64,000 nt of DNA, taken from Ahrensia kielensis DSM 5890. Lineage in GTDB: Bacteria > Pseudomonadota > Alphaproteobacteria > Rhizobiales > Rhizobiaceae. The notes below the pieces were generated by a model. That model was not told where the DNA came from. It did not search any database and worked only from the letters and a program-made list of their open reading frames with translations. Both the position numbers and the translations under genes were made by a program. Positions 9,509-19,311 of the stretch are shown piece after piece; the first letter of the stretch is position 1; every line of letters starts with the position of its first letter. Location of the stretch: contig NZ_KB894528.1 of the NCBI RefSeq assembly GCF_000374465.1, forward strand, positions 795,127 to 859,126, given 5' to 3'.

Positions 9509-10615
9509 TTAAGCGTTATCGCCCGTAGTTTCAAACAACATAATGTCGTTATTTCTAACTTTTATAACCACGTCTTTAGCATCATATGGAAGTTCGTCTG
9601 CACGAATGCGCGCACGCACCGGTTCATCAACCCCAGATACTGCTAAACTCAACTGTTCAAAATCACCTAAAAAGCGCCTGGCCGTGACACGGCCCAGCAC
9701 ACCTGTATCATTCTTTTTAGCCGCACTGACTTCAATGCCAGTCGTTCTAACGGCAATTTTTACATTCCGCGCATCACCATTATCGGTGATTGGCAATATA
9801 CCAAGCGGCGTGTCGGCAAAGCCATCTTTAACAACACCATCAAAAACATTTAGCTCTGCAAAAAAACTGGCGACAAATAAATCGCGGGGCGCACGATACA
9901 TTTCGCCAGATGTGCCAACTTGAACAATCCGCCCACCATTCAGCAATGCAATCCGGTCACCCATGCGCATTGCTTCTTCTGCATCATGCGTCACAACGAT
10001 CGTCGTCGCGCGTGTTTCCCGCAAAATAGCCAATGTTTCAGCGCGTATGGAATCTTTTAGCCGTGTATCAAGTCCAGAAAAAGGCTCGTCCATAAGCATC
10101 ACAGATGGGCGCGGTGCCAAAGCACGCGCAAGCGCTGCGCGCTGCTGCTCGCCGCCTGACAAAACATCAGGGTAAGAATTCACATGATGCTCAAGCCCAA
10201 CACGCCTGATCGCATTGAGCGCTTCCTGTTTGGACATAGCTTTAGACATCGTCGTCAAACCAAAGCGCACATTGTCCAATATTGTCATATGTGGAAACAG
10301 TGCAAAATCTTGGAACATCAATCCAATGGAGCGCTTTTCGGGCGGCAAGAATATCTTATCGCTGGCAATTTCGCGCCCATTCATCACCACAACGCCGGAT
10401 GTTTGTGGCTCAAGCCCCGCAGCAACCCGTAATAGAGATGTTTTACCAGAACCGGATGGCCCAAGAAGACAAATCACTTCACCTGGCTGGATGTGCAAAT
10501 CAATGCCCTGCAAAATGTGCTTGTCGCCATAATGCAAATGCAAGTCACGGAACATAAGCTCGGCAGCAAATGATACACCCGTGCGGGCAGCATTTTTAGA
10601 AGTCGCCGAAGCCAT
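9509..10615 (-). CDS. ABC transporter ATP-binding protein, Fe3+/polyamine (FbpC/PotA-like) type
   Basis: The 368-residue protein has a full ABC ATPase domain: Walker A GPSGSGKTS, Q-loop FQDFALFPH, signature LSGGEQQRAALARAL, Walker B VMLMDEP and the switch His in VVTHDAEEAM. The C-terminal third, after about residue 265, resembles the TOBE regulatory domain of ferric-iron, spermidine and molybdate importers. No permease or binding-protein gene is adjacent; the neighbours are tatA and scpB. Substrate therefore cannot be read from context. The motif EIASDKIFLPPEKRSIG is closest in feel to FbpC proteins. The start at ATG 10615 lacks a strong Shine-Dalgarno, and a later Met at residue 22 is an alternative. 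Confidence 0.82.
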   Translation of the reverse strand: MASATSKNAARTGVSFAAELMFRDLHLHYGDKHILQGIDLHIQPGEVICLLGPSGSGKTSLLRVAAGLEPQTSGVVVMNGREIASDKIFLPPEKRSIGLMFQDFALFPHMTILDNVRFGLTTMSKAMSKQEALNAIRRVGLEHHVNSYPDVLSGGEQQRAALARALAPRPSVMLMDEPFSGLDTRLKDSIRAETLAILRETRATTIVVTHDAEEAMRMGDRIALLNGGRIVQVGTSGEMYRAPRDLFVASFFAELNVFDGVVKDGFADTPLGILPITDNGDARNVKIAVRTTGIEVSAAKKNDTGVLGRVTARRFLGDFEQLSLAVSGVDEPVRARIRADELPYDAKDVVIKVRNNDIMLFETTGDNA

Positions 10616-10706
10616 TATTTGCCGTTCACTATCATTCGAGTTGGGAAGTTGACTACTTAAGTCAGCTTATAGCCCTAACAAGCCCCGCAATGTCAATCAA
10701 ACTTGA

Positions 10707-11447
10707 TCAATCATCTTGCGCAAGCGGCGTTAAAAGTCCCAGTTCTTCCAAGTCAATATCGCCCAACTCTTCTTCATCATCGGTCAGTGCATCAGGATCA
10801 ATGCTCGGCATTGGAACAGAAAAGCCAGCCGGCATACGCGCAGACAAAAGCCCCGCCGCCTTTAATTCTTCCATTCCAGGCAGATCGCGGATCTCTCCAA
10901 GGCCAAAATGGTCCATAAATTCAAGCGTTGTACCATAGGTTACAGGACGGCCCGGTGTTTTGCGGCGGCCACGCAGTTTGATCCAACTTGTTTCCAAAAG
11001 CACATCAAGCGTGCCCTTCGATGTTTCAACACCGCGAATTTCTTCCATTTCAGCGCGCGTGACCGGCTGGTGATACGCAATAATCGCCAGCACTTCGAGC
11101 GCAGCACGCGACAATTTGCGCTGCTGAACTTGTTCGCGTTGCATTAAAAACGAAAGATCGCCAGCGGTACGGAATGCCCATGCATTATCAATGTGAACCA
11201 GATTAACACCGCGTGTTTCATAAAGCTGAACAAGCGCCTCCATAACGCGGCGCACATTTACACCATCAGGCAAACGGTCAGCCAAAGCCTTTTCTGTAAC
11301 CGGCTGCGATGACGCAAAAACCAAAGCTTCGGCCATACGCATGGCTTCTCTTGTCACCGCTTCCGCATCATTATTGTCAGATGAAATATCACCATCGTGA
11401 TCTTCCATAGCTTGCGGTTCCACGTTTTCGTTCATTTCATCCATCAT
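10707..11447 (-). CDS. scpB: Segregation and condensation protein B
   Basis: ScpB binds the kleisin ScpA and with SMC organises and segregates chromosomes. The 246-residue product has the paired winged-helix region characteristic of ScpB: AEALVFASSQPVTEKAL near residue 40, ALEVLAIIAYHQPVTRAEME and IRGVETSKGTLDVLLE in the middle, and VTYGTTLEFMDHFGL near 170. Both ends are extended and acidic. Its start overlaps the scpA stop by four bases (ATGA), so the two are translationally coupled. Confidence 0.94.
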   Translation of the reverse strand: MMDEMNENVEPQAMEDHDGDISSDNNDAEAVTREAMRMAEALVFASSQPVTEKALADRLPDGVNVRRVMEALVQLYETRGVNLVHIDNAWAFRTAGDLSFLMQREQVQQRKLSRAALEVLAIIAYHQPVTRAEMEEIRGVETSKGTLDVLLETSWIKLRGRRKTPGRPVTYGTTLEFMDHFGLGEIRDLPGMEELKAAGLLSARMPAGFSVPMPSIDPDALTDDEEELGDIDLEELGLLTPLAQDD

Positions 11448-12322
11448 AGGGCAGCCTCAACGGATGGCTGTTTGGGACCAGCAACGGAATCGCGCAAATA
11501 GATCGGAGAAAAATGCTTATCTTGGCGTATTTCCAACACACCTTCACGCACCAGTTCCAAACTGGCAGCAAACCCGCTGGCAATCGCAGTGCGGCGCTCT
11601 TTTGCTGTTGGAATATAGGCAAGGAAAAAACTGTCCAGCGCTGTCCAGTCGCTCATATCGCCGACAAGGCGCTGCAAAATTGTGCGCGCATCCTTCAATG
11701 ACCACACAGGACGGCGCTCAATCGAATAATCATCATTCATTGCATGGCGTTGGCGCCCGCCAGAATAAGCCGCTAGCAAATCATAAAGCGATGCAGAAAA
11801 CTCAGTGCGCTTTTCCAGCACAACGGTTTCTGGCATGCCGCGCGCAAATACATCGCGCCCTAACCTATTGCGATTAACCAGCTTGGACGCTGCATCGCGC
11901 ATCGCTTCAAGACGTTGCAGACGATACTGCAAAATCGCCGCCATTTCTTCACCAGAAGGTTCGTCATCATTGGCAGGTTTAGGAATAAGGAGTTTTGATT
12001 TCAAAAATGCGAGCCAAGCAGCCATCACCAAATAGTCGGCGGCAAGCTCAATGCGTATCTTTTTAGCCCGTTCAATAAATGTGAGATATTGGCGCACAAG
12101 CTCAAGAACAGAAATCTGCGTTAAATCAACTTTTTGGTTGCGCGCAAGGTGAAGCAAAAGGTCCATCGGACCTTCAAAACCCTCAACATCAACCACCAAA
12201 GCTTCTTCATTGGTCAGGCGTTCAGGGCCACCATCCTGCCAAACAGCATCCATCGGCACCGCTTTACCATTCTTGGCATTTGGCGATCCGTCAGCCGTTT
12301 TCTTTGCACTTTGCTGTGCCAT
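11444..12322 (-). CDS. scpA: Segregation and condensation protein A
   Basis: ScpA is the kleisin subunit of the bacterial SMC condensin. The 292-residue product contains the N-terminal signature VEGFEGPMDLLLHLARNQKV and the following LTQISVLELVRQYL, and the C-terminal winged helix that closes the SMC ring. I place the start at ATG 12322, which has AAGGAAAG about ten bases upstream; the frame could also open at a TTG six codons earlier. It follows nagZ by about 55 bases and overlaps scpB by four. Confidence 0.94.
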   Translation of the reverse strand: MAQQSAKKTADGSPNAKNGKAVPMDAVWQDGGPERLTNEEALVVDVEGFEGPMDLLLHLARNQKVDLTQISVLELVRQYLTFIERAKKIRIELAADYLVMAAWLAFLKSKLLIPKPANDDEPSGEEMAAILQYRLQRLEAMRDAASKLVNRNRLGRDVFARGMPETVVLEKRTEFSASLYDLLAAYSGGRQRHAMNDDYSIERRPVWSLKDARTILQRLVGDMSDWTALDSFFLAYIPTAKERRTAIASGFAASLELVREGVLEIRQDKHFSPIYLRDSVAGPKQPSVEAAL

Positions 12323-12376
12323 GCAGCCACTTTCCTTCAACGCTCCATTTAGAGCGTATCAAGCCAGTGAGCATTA

Positions 12377-13402
12377 TCAGGCGAAAGCGCTCACCAGCGC
12401 ATTGAACTCTTCACGAAGGGCCGCCGTTTCTTGGGCGGCACTTTGCGGCGCTTTCAACAAATCCGTTGCTGCATTTGCGCGATCTAACGACCTACCTGAT
12501 AATGTAGGTGTCACTTCGCAAACCGGCAACATCTCGTGCATAGCGCCATTGCAATGTAGTACAACATCGCATCCCGCTGCAAAGGATGCCTGCGCTCTAT
12601 CACAGAAATCCCCAGAAAGTGCATGCATTGACAGATCATCGGTCATCAAAAGCCCGTTAAATCCGATTTCACCGCGAATAATTGTCTCTATGACGTATTT
12701 TGACGTGGTCGCAGGCGCTTTTGCATCAAGGGCTGTGTAAATTACATGCGCCGTCATCGCCATTGGCATATCTTTAAGCTGCTTGAATGGCTCAAAATCA
12801 TGCGCACGAAGCGTCGCCGCGCTTGTATCAACGATTGGCAAGTCCTTATGGCTATCAACCAATGCACGGCCATGGCCCGGAATGTGTTTGATAACGGGCA
12901 AAACACCGCCTTCAAGCAAGCCTTCTGCTGCCGCCAACCCCATGTCGGCAACCGCTTGCGGTGTGTGGCCATAAGCGCGATTGCCAATCACATCGTGCGA
13001 GCCTTCAACAGGCACATCCAGCACAGGAAGACAGTCCGCATTGATACCGAGCGGCAAAAGATCTGCCGCATGGAGTTTGGACATCATTCGGGCGACACGC
13101 ATGCCTTCATTTTTATCTTTTTTGTATATTTCGCCTAACGCAGCACCCGACGGATAGATTTGTGTAATCGGTGCTTTAATACGCTGCACACGGCCGCCTT
13201 CTTGGTCGATGAACACTGGCGCGTTCTCCCGGCCCACAAGCTCACGGAAATGCGCCGTCAGAGCGCGTATCTCATCTGCTGTGCCAATATTTCGTGCAAA
13301 GAGAATAAGTCCCCACGGCTTATGCTCGGCAAACATTGCTATTTCTTCAGGTGTAAGCGCAATTGTTGCGCAACCAGCAATCATGGCCTTTGCATCGGTC
13401 AT
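12377..13402 (-). CDS. nagZ: Beta-N-acetylhexosaminidase NagZ (GH3)
   Basis: NagZ removes N-acetylglucosamine from muropeptides in the cytoplasm during peptidoglycan recycling. The 341-residue protein shows the GH3 hallmarks FIDQEGGRVQR (about 65-74), the diagnostic loop KHIPGHG (172-178) followed by DSHKDLP with its catalytic Asp/His pair, and the nucleophile Asp in MTDDLSM (about 253-259). There is no signal peptide, as expected. ATG 13402 is preceded by AAGGAAT. It sits between the SPOR protein and scpA, the usual rhizobial arrangement. Confidence 0.94.
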   Translation of the reverse strand: MTDAKAMIAGCATIALTPEEIAMFAEHKPWGLILFARNIGTADEIRALTAHFRELVGRENAPVFIDQEGGRVQRIKAPITQIYPSGAALGEIYKKDKNEGMRVARMMSKLHAADLLPLGINADCLPVLDVPVEGSHDVIGNRAYGHTPQAVADMGLAAAEGLLEGGVLPVIKHIPGHGRALVDSHKDLPIVDTSAATLRAHDFEPFKQLKDMPMAMTAHVIYTALDAKAPATTSKYVIETIIRGEIGFNGLLMTDDLSMHALSGDFCDRAQASFAAGCDVVLHCNGAMHEMLPVCEVTPTLSGRSLDRANAATDLLKAPQSAAQETAALREEFNALVSAFA

Positions 13403-13430
13403 GGCAATTCCTTACTTTTTTAAATGATAT

Positions 13431-13453
13431 TTGGGCGGCATCACACCGCCCAA
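13431..13453. terminator. Strong hairpin between SPOR gene and nagZ
   Basis: TTGGGCGG (13431-13438) and CCGCCCAA (13446-13453) form a perfect 8-base-pair GC-rich stem with a 7-base loop, just after the stop of the SPOR-protein gene. On the minus strand the sequence after the stem is AT-rich but not a clean U-run, so it may attenuate or stabilise the transcript rather than end it. The hairpin is seen directly; its role is inferred. Confidence 0.5.
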
Positions 13454-13466
13454 TTGTGCCAGATAA

Positions 13467-15770
13467 TTAGCGTGTTACGAAACAACTGCCGCCAGCGGAC
13501 TTAATTCTCTCGCACAAACTATTGGCCTCAGCACGATCATTGGCACCAACACGAACGCGGTAATAGGTACCCTTGCCTTCAATATCGGCTTTGCGAATTA
13601 CAAGGTCGCGGCCACCAAGTACATTGCCAAATTTGCTAGACAGTGTGCGCGCAGATTGCTGAGCATCAGCCTCAGTCGGCAAGGAAGCCATTTGCACTGA
13701 ATATGGTGTCGGCGCAGCTTCTGTTGCCACAGTTGGAGCTGCTGGAGCAGCTGCAACTTGCGTCGGCTCTGGATTGACAATGTTCACTGGCTGATCTTTT
13801 GGACGCTCAGCGATATTTGACGGCGAGATCGTTTTCGTTTGAACTGTCCGTGTCGGTAATGCTGGTGCTGCAGCAGGCTCACTCGGCGTAAGTCGCTCAG
13901 GCGTAGCAGCAGGTTCATCAGCAACAGCGCTATCTTCACCATTTACCGCTGCTTCGCCAACAGGTACACCGCCCAATTGCGCTTGTTCGGCAGAAGCAAC
14001 TTCTGTTGCAGGTGTCTGTGGTGCAATCGGTGCTGGTGTTGGCACAACTTCGCGCTCAACCAATGTACCATCAGCACGCACAACGAGAGTACGCACTTTG
14101 CGCGGCGCAACAACAAACGGTGCAGCTTCATTAGACGAAGAAGTCTGCGCTGAAGGCTTAAGTCTATCTTCGCCCTTTTGCAAATCTTCGCCGTTCAAGC
14201 TGCTTGGTAATGCATTTTCTGGAACAGCTGCGATATCTACCGGCTCTTCGGAGGTTGAAACGAGTTCTTCTTGCGAAGGCACGCCTCTCGATTCGCTAAA
14301 GACAGCACGGTCCTGATTAGGCACTTCTTTGCCGCCTGGATTTTCCGGTGCGACCTTTACAGGGTCCGAACTTGCTTTCACCAGAACGGGGCCATCTGCG
14401 CTATTTGTTCCGCCGCCAGAAAGCGCAAAAATACCAATTGCGCCAACGATTGCAACGCACCCAAGCACGGCAGCAACCACAAGACCGCGCTTTACGGTTT
14501 TAGGTTCGTCATAACGCGGACCAGCAGCAGCACCATCAAAACCATCATCATAGGCATTAGGCGATGCATTGCCCAAACTACTGGTATCATGGCTTACAAA
14601 CTCGATATCACGCGCAAGTTCAGCTTCAAATCGTGTTTCATCAAAGGATTCGTCATCATTCGCCATTGCTGTTTCACCAGCACGGCGCGAAAGAGCGGAT
14701 ACTCCTGCTACTGCGCTCGTTGCAGCAACGGCAGCCGTTGTGGCAGGCCAACTATCATCGACTTCAAGCGAAGCTTCATCAAAATCTATGTCTAAATCGT
14801 CTTCGAAGCTTGAAGAGAATTCCGAATCCACATCGGGCAATTGTGGAACATCGATCGCCACGGGTCCGCCATCATTGAAAGCGGACATATCTGTCGTGTC
14901 CAAAACTGGAGCGCCAGCAGTATCAGCTTGTGCAACAGGCTCTTCGTAATGCTGTGAAAAATTATCTTCGATATTGCTATCGAATTGCGAAATGCTTTCA
15001 TCAACAGCTGCAGAAAGCGACAATGGCGGCTCGTCAACAATTATTGTTTCTTCGGGCATACTTGCATATTCTGGAGCAATATCAGTGTTTATCTCTGCAA
15101 GATCTTCATTGAAAAATGTCGCAAACTCATTTTCAAGAGCATTATCATCAAACGCTGCAACGGGTTCAGAAACGGCGTTTTCTTCTGCAGATATAGATTG
15201 TTCAAAATATTCATCCGCAGGCTCACTTAAAGGTGCAGGCTCTTCATATGAACGATCATCAAAAGTTGCAGGCTGAATTGCTTCTTGTAGCTGAATAGCT
15301 TCAAGCTCCTCATCCATATCAGCAAAGCTGGCTTCAGTGTCCATGTCATCTAGGCTGGCTTCAGATGCAGCCTGCTCAAACTCATGCGATACGGGCTCTT
15401 CAACCAGAGGTGCAAGTTCTTCAGAAACTTGGGCCGCATATTCAGGCACCTCAGTGCCAACGGAAACATTACCGCCCAACATGGCAGCAAGCTCATCTTC
15501 CAAAGAGGAAACCGTCGGCGCGATATGTTCCGGCGCTTCCACATAAGGCTCTACAGATTCCTCTGGAGCCTCAGCATAATTTTCGACACTTAGCTCCGCA
15601 AGCAATGCATCTTCGAGATCGATTTGCGGATCAATCTGAGATGAATCAGATTGAGATTCCTCGTCAGCAAACCCCATAATGCGTGACAATTCGAAAAGTG
15701 GATCATCACTATTGATATCCACGTCTTTCGTTTCATCCCGAGAAACGCTTCGCGTTGCTGCATCGATCAT
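13467..15770 (-). CDS. SPOR-domain inner-membrane protein with long acidic cytoplasmic region
   Basis: SPOR domains bind denuded glycan strands at division sites. The 767-residue product has a roughly 425-residue N-terminal region extremely rich in Glu, Asp, Ala and Ser, one membrane segment at about 429-450 preceded by KTVKR, a Pro/Ala/Thr-rich periplasmic linker, and a C-terminal SPOR domain (about 690-767) including PYSVQMASLPTEADAQ and YYRVRVGANDRAEA. The order acidic cytoplasmic part, span, linker and SPOR is a bitopic division-protein design. The ATG at 15770 has AGGTGA just upstream and is preferred to a GTG three codons earlier. It lies between argS and nagZ. Confidence 0.87.
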   Translation of the reverse strand: MIDAATRSVSRDETKDVDINSDDPLFELSRIMGFADEESQSDSSQIDPQIDLEDALLAELSVENYAEAPEESVEPYVEAPEHIAPTVSSLEDELAAMLGGNVSVGTEVPEYAAQVSEELAPLVEEPVSHEFEQAASEASLDDMDTEASFADMDEELEAIQLQEAIQPATFDDRSYEEPAPLSEPADEYFEQSISAEENAVSEPVAAFDDNALENEFATFFNEDLAEINTDIAPEYASMPEETIIVDEPPLSLSAAVDESISQFDSNIEDNFSQHYEEPVAQADTAGAPVLDTTDMSAFNDGGPVAIDVPQLPDVDSEFSSSFEDDLDIDFDEASLEVDDSWPATTAAVAATSAVAGVSALSRRAGETAMANDDESFDETRFEAELARDIEFVSHDTSSLGNASPNAYDDGFDGAAAGPRYDEPKTVKRGLVVAAVLGCVAIVGAIGIFALSGGGTNSADGPVLVKASSDPVKVAPENPGGKEVPNQDRAVFSESRGVPSQEELVSTSEEPVDIAAVPENALPSSLNGEDLQKGEDRLKPSAQTSSSNEAAPFVVAPRKVRTLVVRADGTLVEREVVPTPAPIAPQTPATEVASAEQAQLGGVPVGEAAVNGEDSAVADEPAATPERLTPSEPAAAPALPTRTVQTKTISPSNIAERPKDQPVNIVNPEPTQVAAAPAAPTVATEAAPTPYSVQMASLPTEADAQQSARTLSSKFGNVLGGRDLVIRKADIEGKGTYYRVRVGANDRAEANSLCERIKSAGGSCFVTR

Positions 15771-15794
15771 TGCGGTCACCTAAACTCTTTACCC

Positions 15795-15808
15795 GTGGAA
15801 ATTTCCAC
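15795..15808. repeat. Perfect 14-bp palindrome upstream of the SPOR gene
   Basis: GTGGAAATTTCCAC reads the same on both strands and lies about 25 bases upstream of the SPOR-protein start codon, in the short gap after argS. It could be a regulator binding site or a small hairpin. Only the symmetry is seen; no function is claimed. Confidence 0.4.
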
Positions 15809-15854
15809 TTAAATTGCGCAATACCAGCGTAATATGGGCAAAAAGTGGCTAATA

Positions 15855-17600
15855 TCACCGCATTTCTTCAGGTGAGTCCACGCCCAATATTCCAAGACCA
15901 GAGCGCAACACGTTCAAAACGCCTTGCACCAAGCCAAGTCTGGCAGAGGTCAATTGTGGATTGTTAACCTTAACAAACCGTAAGTGTTCATTGTCATTGC
16001 CTTTATTCCAATGTCCATGGAAGCTATTGGCTAGCTCATAAAGGTAAAAAGCGACGCGGTGCGGCTCTTGCGCCATAGCCGCAGATTCCACAATACGCGG
16101 AAATTCAGCTAATTTACGCACAAGTGCAATTTCGCTCTCATCATCCAACATGTGAAGCAATTCAAGATCAGCCGTGATGCCAGGAATCTGCTCACGCGCC
16201 TGCCTAAAGACAGAATAACACCGTGCTGAAGCATATTGCACATAGAATACGGGGTTATCTTTTGACTGCTCTGTCACTTTAGCAAAATCGAAATCAAGCG
16301 GTTCGGAGCTTTTCCGATAAACCATCATAAACCGCACAGGATCGCGGCCAACTTCATCAACCACATCGCGCAAGGTCACAAACTGCCCTGCCCGCTTGGA
16401 CATTTTTACAGGTTCGCCATTACGCAGCAATTTCACAAGCTGGCAAAGCAAGACCGTCAGATCGACAGTTCCATCAGATACGGCCCGTGCCAAAGCTTCC
16501 ATCCGCTTGACATAACCACCATGGTCGGCACCAAGCACAAAGATCATTTCCTCAAAGCCGCGCTCAAACTTATCAACGAAGTAAGCAACATCGGCGGCAA
16601 AGTAAGTGTACGAGCCATCAGACTTAACGAGCGGCCGGTCGATATCATCGCCCACTTCAGTTGAGCGGAACAGAACCTGTTCACGGTCTTCCCAATCATC
16701 AGGCAATTGACCTTTTGGCGGCGGAAGTGTGCCGCGATAAACATGACCTTTTAGCGTCATATCGTTCAAAGCCGCTTTAATTTTCGCGCCATTGTCATCA
16801 TGCACAGTGCGCTCTGAAAAGAACACATCATGATGAACATTAAGCGCGGCCAAATCTTCGCGGATAAGCGCCATCATCGCATCAATGGCCGCATCCTTGA
16901 TGATAGCGAGCGCTTCTTCTTCGCTTTTTTCTTTAAGCGCTTCGCCATATTGCTTCGCCAAGGCTTCGCCCAGCGGCACAAGATAATCACCGGGATAAAG
17001 GCCTTCCGGCATATCACCAATAACTTCGCCAAGCGCTTCGCGGTAACGCAGCATAACAGAGCGCGCCAATACATCGATCTGCACACCAGCGTCGTTAATG
17101 TAGTATTCTTTTACAACGTCAAAACCCGCAAATTTCATCAAATTGGCCAGCGTGTCACCGATCACCGCACCGCGGCAATGGCCAACATGCATAGGGCCAG
17201 TAGGGTTCGCTGAAACAAATTCAACATTGACCTTCTTGCCGCCGCCAATATCAGAACGACCATATTCAACGGTTTCGCTCGCCATTAATTTAAGCTGCGC
17301 CAACCAAAATTCGTTAGAAATACGAAGATTGACAAAACCAGGTCCAGCAATTGATGTTTCAACAATATCAGCGTCTTGTTCCAAAGCGCTCGCAATTTTT
17401 TCTGCAAGCACACGTGGGTTTTCGCCAACTTGTTTGGCAATAACCATCGCAGCATTGGTCGCTATATCGCCATGTGAAGGATCACGCGGTGGCTCAACAT
17501 TGACACGTGCAGTTTCCAATGCCCCACCATCACGGGTTTCCAATTGGAGACCTTCAACGGCAGTAATCACCCGCTCGCGAAACGCGGAAAAGATATTCAT
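15855..17600 (-). CDS. argS: Arginine--tRNA ligase
   Basis: ArgRS charges tRNA-Arg. The 581-residue class I enzyme has the N-terminal additional domain, the HIGH-type motif PTGPMHVGH (HVGH at 138-141), and the KMSK-type motif [15 protein letters not shown] near residue 400. The C-terminal anticodon-binding domain includes a DALRA-like stretch ([18 protein letters not shown]). ATG 17600 has AGGAATG upstream. It sits downstream of the dGTPase gene and upstream of the SPOR gene, the common Hyphomicrobiales order. Confidence 0.96.
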   Translation of the reverse strand: MNIFSAFRERVITAVEGLQLETRDGGALETARVNVEPPRDPSHGDIATNAAMVIAKQVGENPRVLAEKIASALEQDADIVETSIAGPGFVNLRISNEFWLAQLKLMASETVEYGRSDIGGGKKVNVEFVSANPTGPMHVGHCRGAVIGDTLANLMKFAGFDVVKEYYINDAGVQIDVLARSVMLRYREALGEVIGDMPEGLYPGDYLVPLGEALAKQYGEALKEKSEEEALAIIKDAAIDAMMALIREDLAALNVHHDVFFSERTVHDDNGAKIKAALNDMTLKGHVYRGTLPPPKGQLPDDWEDREQVLFRSTEVGDDIDRPLVKSDGSYTYFAADVAYFVDKFERGFEEMIFVLGADHGGYVKRMEALARAVSDGTVDLTVLLCQLVKLLRNGEPVKMSKRAGQFVTLRDVVDEVGRDPVRFMMVYRKSSEPLDFDFAKVTEQSKDNPVFYVQYASARCYSVFRQAREQIPGITADLELLHMLDDESEIALVRKLAEFPRIVESAAMAQEPHRVAFYLYELANSFHGHWNKGNDNEHLRFVKVNNPQLTSARLGLVQGVLNVLRSGLGILGVDSPEEMR

Positions 17601-17653
17601 GTCAACATTCCTGAAATTTTGAAACGCAAATGCGTTAATTGTGTGTGGCGCTG

Positions 17654-18868
17654 CTACCGCAATTCGGGCGTTTGGTCAAACAACCGTCGATGCTGCGCAA
17701 TCGCAAAATTGTCCGTCATACCAGCCAAAAAGTCTGATACGCGCTGAGCCAGCGCTTGCTGATCAAGTTTTGTTACTTGGTCTGCCCATTCGCCGCCCAT
17801 ATCAGCAGGGTTTTGCATATATCGCTTAAACAGATCCCGAACAATGTCTTCAGCCTGTGCGCGCACCCGCAAAACATTCTCATGGCGATACATATTTGCG
17901 AACATAAAACGTTTCAGTTCCTTTTCACGCGTTTTCATCACAGATGAAAAAGTCACAATTGTCTGACCGGCATTATAAATATCATCAACGGACTTAGGGT
18001 TCAGTAAGCTAAGGTTTTCGCCAGCGGTCCGGATCACATCTTCAACCATCACAGTCATAACGCGGCGCGTTGTTTCATGGCCGCGTCGTGTCTGGTCAAG
18101 ATCAGGATATTTGCCATCAACAATCGCTAATTGCTCACCAACAAGTTCAACTTCTTTCAACAAATCAAAAGAAAGCAATCCAGCGCGCAAACCATCATCA
18201 ATATCATGAGTGTTATAAGCTATGTCATCGGCAATAGCAGCGACTTGCGCCTCTAAACTCGCATGGTCAGCAAGCTTAAGATCGTTTTTAGCATTGTAAT
18301 TTTCGATAGCGCGCGGCAGCGGCTTACCATCCAGCGATTGCCCATCTTCACCAAGCAAAGGGCCATTATGTTTCACAAGCCCTTCAAGCGTCTCCCACGT
18401 TAAGTTGAGACCATCAAAATCCGCATAACGATGCTCTAATTCGGTAACAACCTTGAGCGCATGGGCATTATGATCAAACCCACCAAAATCAGCCATCATT
18501 TCATCAAGAATATCTTCGCCCGTATGCCCAAAAGGCGTGTGGCCAAAATCATGCACCAACGCGATAGCTTCTGCTAAATCTTCATCTAAACGAAATGCAC
18601 GCGCCAATGCCCGCGCAATTTGAGCCACTTCAATCGTATGCGTTAGGCGTGTTCTGTAATGGTCATCTTCATGACTAAAAAACACTTGTGTTTTATGTTT
18701 CAAGCGCCTGAAAGCAGTCGAATGAACAATTCTATCGCGGTCTCTTTGGAAGGGTGTACGTGTCGGGCTCTCGCGCTCCGGCACCAATCTTCCTTTGGAA
18801 TTTTCAGGATTGCTCGCAAAAGCTGCGCGTAATCCACCGCCAAACCCTATATCGTCAAACTGCACCAC
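17654..18868 (-). CDS. dgt: Deoxyguanosinetriphosphate triphosphohydrolase-like protein (HD family)
   Basis: Proteins of this family hydrolyse dGTP or other dNTPs to nucleosides and tripolyphosphate. The sequence shows [23 protein letters not shown], the metal-binding HD motif [16 protein letters not shown] and a later [11 protein letters not shown] with another metal Asp. Length is typical of the type 2 dGTPase-like subfamily. The start is uncertain: the open frame begins at a TTG (18895) with no Shine-Dalgarno, whereas GTG 18868 has AAGGACAGG just upstream, so I use the latter (404 residues). It is divergent from the ErpA-type gene and upstream of argS. Confidence 0.9.
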   Translation of the reverse strand: MVQFDDIGFGGGLRAAFASNPENSKGRLVPERESPTRTPFQRDRDRIVHSTAFRRLKHKTQVFFSHEDDHYRTRLTHTIEVAQIARALARAFRLDEDLAEAIALVHDFGHTPFGHTGEDILDEMMADFGGFDHNAHALKVVTELEHRYADFDGLNLTWETLEGLVKHNGPLLGEDGQSLDGKPLPRAIENYNAKNDLKLADHASLEAQVAAIADDIAYNTHDIDDGLRAGLLSFDLLKEVELVGEQLAIVDGKYPDLDQTRRGHETTRRVMTVMVEDVIRTAGENLSLLNPKSVDDIYNAGQTIVTFSSVMKTREKELKRFMFANMYRHENVLRVRAQAEDIVRDLFKRYMQNPADMGGEWADQVTKLDQQALAQRVSDFLAGMTDNFAIAQHRRLFDQTPELR

Positions 18869-18966
18869 CGGAACCTGTCCTTGTTCATGCCTCAAACATG
18901 TTTCAACCTACACATATTGACGAGCGCCCTTCGCGTCCATACCTATAGAGAAGATTGGAGCAAATC

Positions 18967-19311
18967 ATGACCGCCCACGAACCATCAAAACAAGTTCAGA
19001 TAACCGACGCAGCATTTGCACGCGTTGCCAAAGTGCTTAAAAACGAAACGGACAACAACGCCTTGCGCGTTTCGGTTGAAGGTGGCGGCTGCTCTGGATT
19101 TTCCTACAAGTTTGATCTGACATCAGAGCGCAATGATGATGATATTGTCTATGAAAAAGACGGTACAACCATCCTCATTGATGAGCTTTCCTTAGTGTAT
19201 ATGGGCGGTTCGGTCATTGATTTTGTTGATGATCTTGTTGGCCAAAGCTTTCAAATCAAGAATCCAAATGCAGTAGCATCTTGCGGTTGCGGCACGAGTT
19301 TCAGCGTCTAA
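18967..19311 (+). CDS. erpA: Iron-sulfur cluster insertion protein, ErpA/A-type carrier
   Basis: A-type carriers pass Fe-S clusters to target enzymes. The 114-residue product has the three conserved cysteines: GGGCSGFSY in the middle and CGCGTSF near the C-terminus. ATG 18967 is chosen because GGAG lies six bases upstream; the longest frame adds four codons from a TTG. The stop TAA shares its last base with the ATG of xthA (TAATG), so translation is probably coupled. ErpA fits the position in Rhizobiales; IscA or SufA cannot be fully excluded. Confidence 0.9.
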   Translation: MTAHEPSKQVQITDAAFARVAKVLKNETDNNALRVSVEGGGCSGFSYKFDLTSERNDDDIVYEKDGTTILIDELSLVYMGGSVIDFVDDLVGQSFQIKNPNAVASCGCGTSFSV

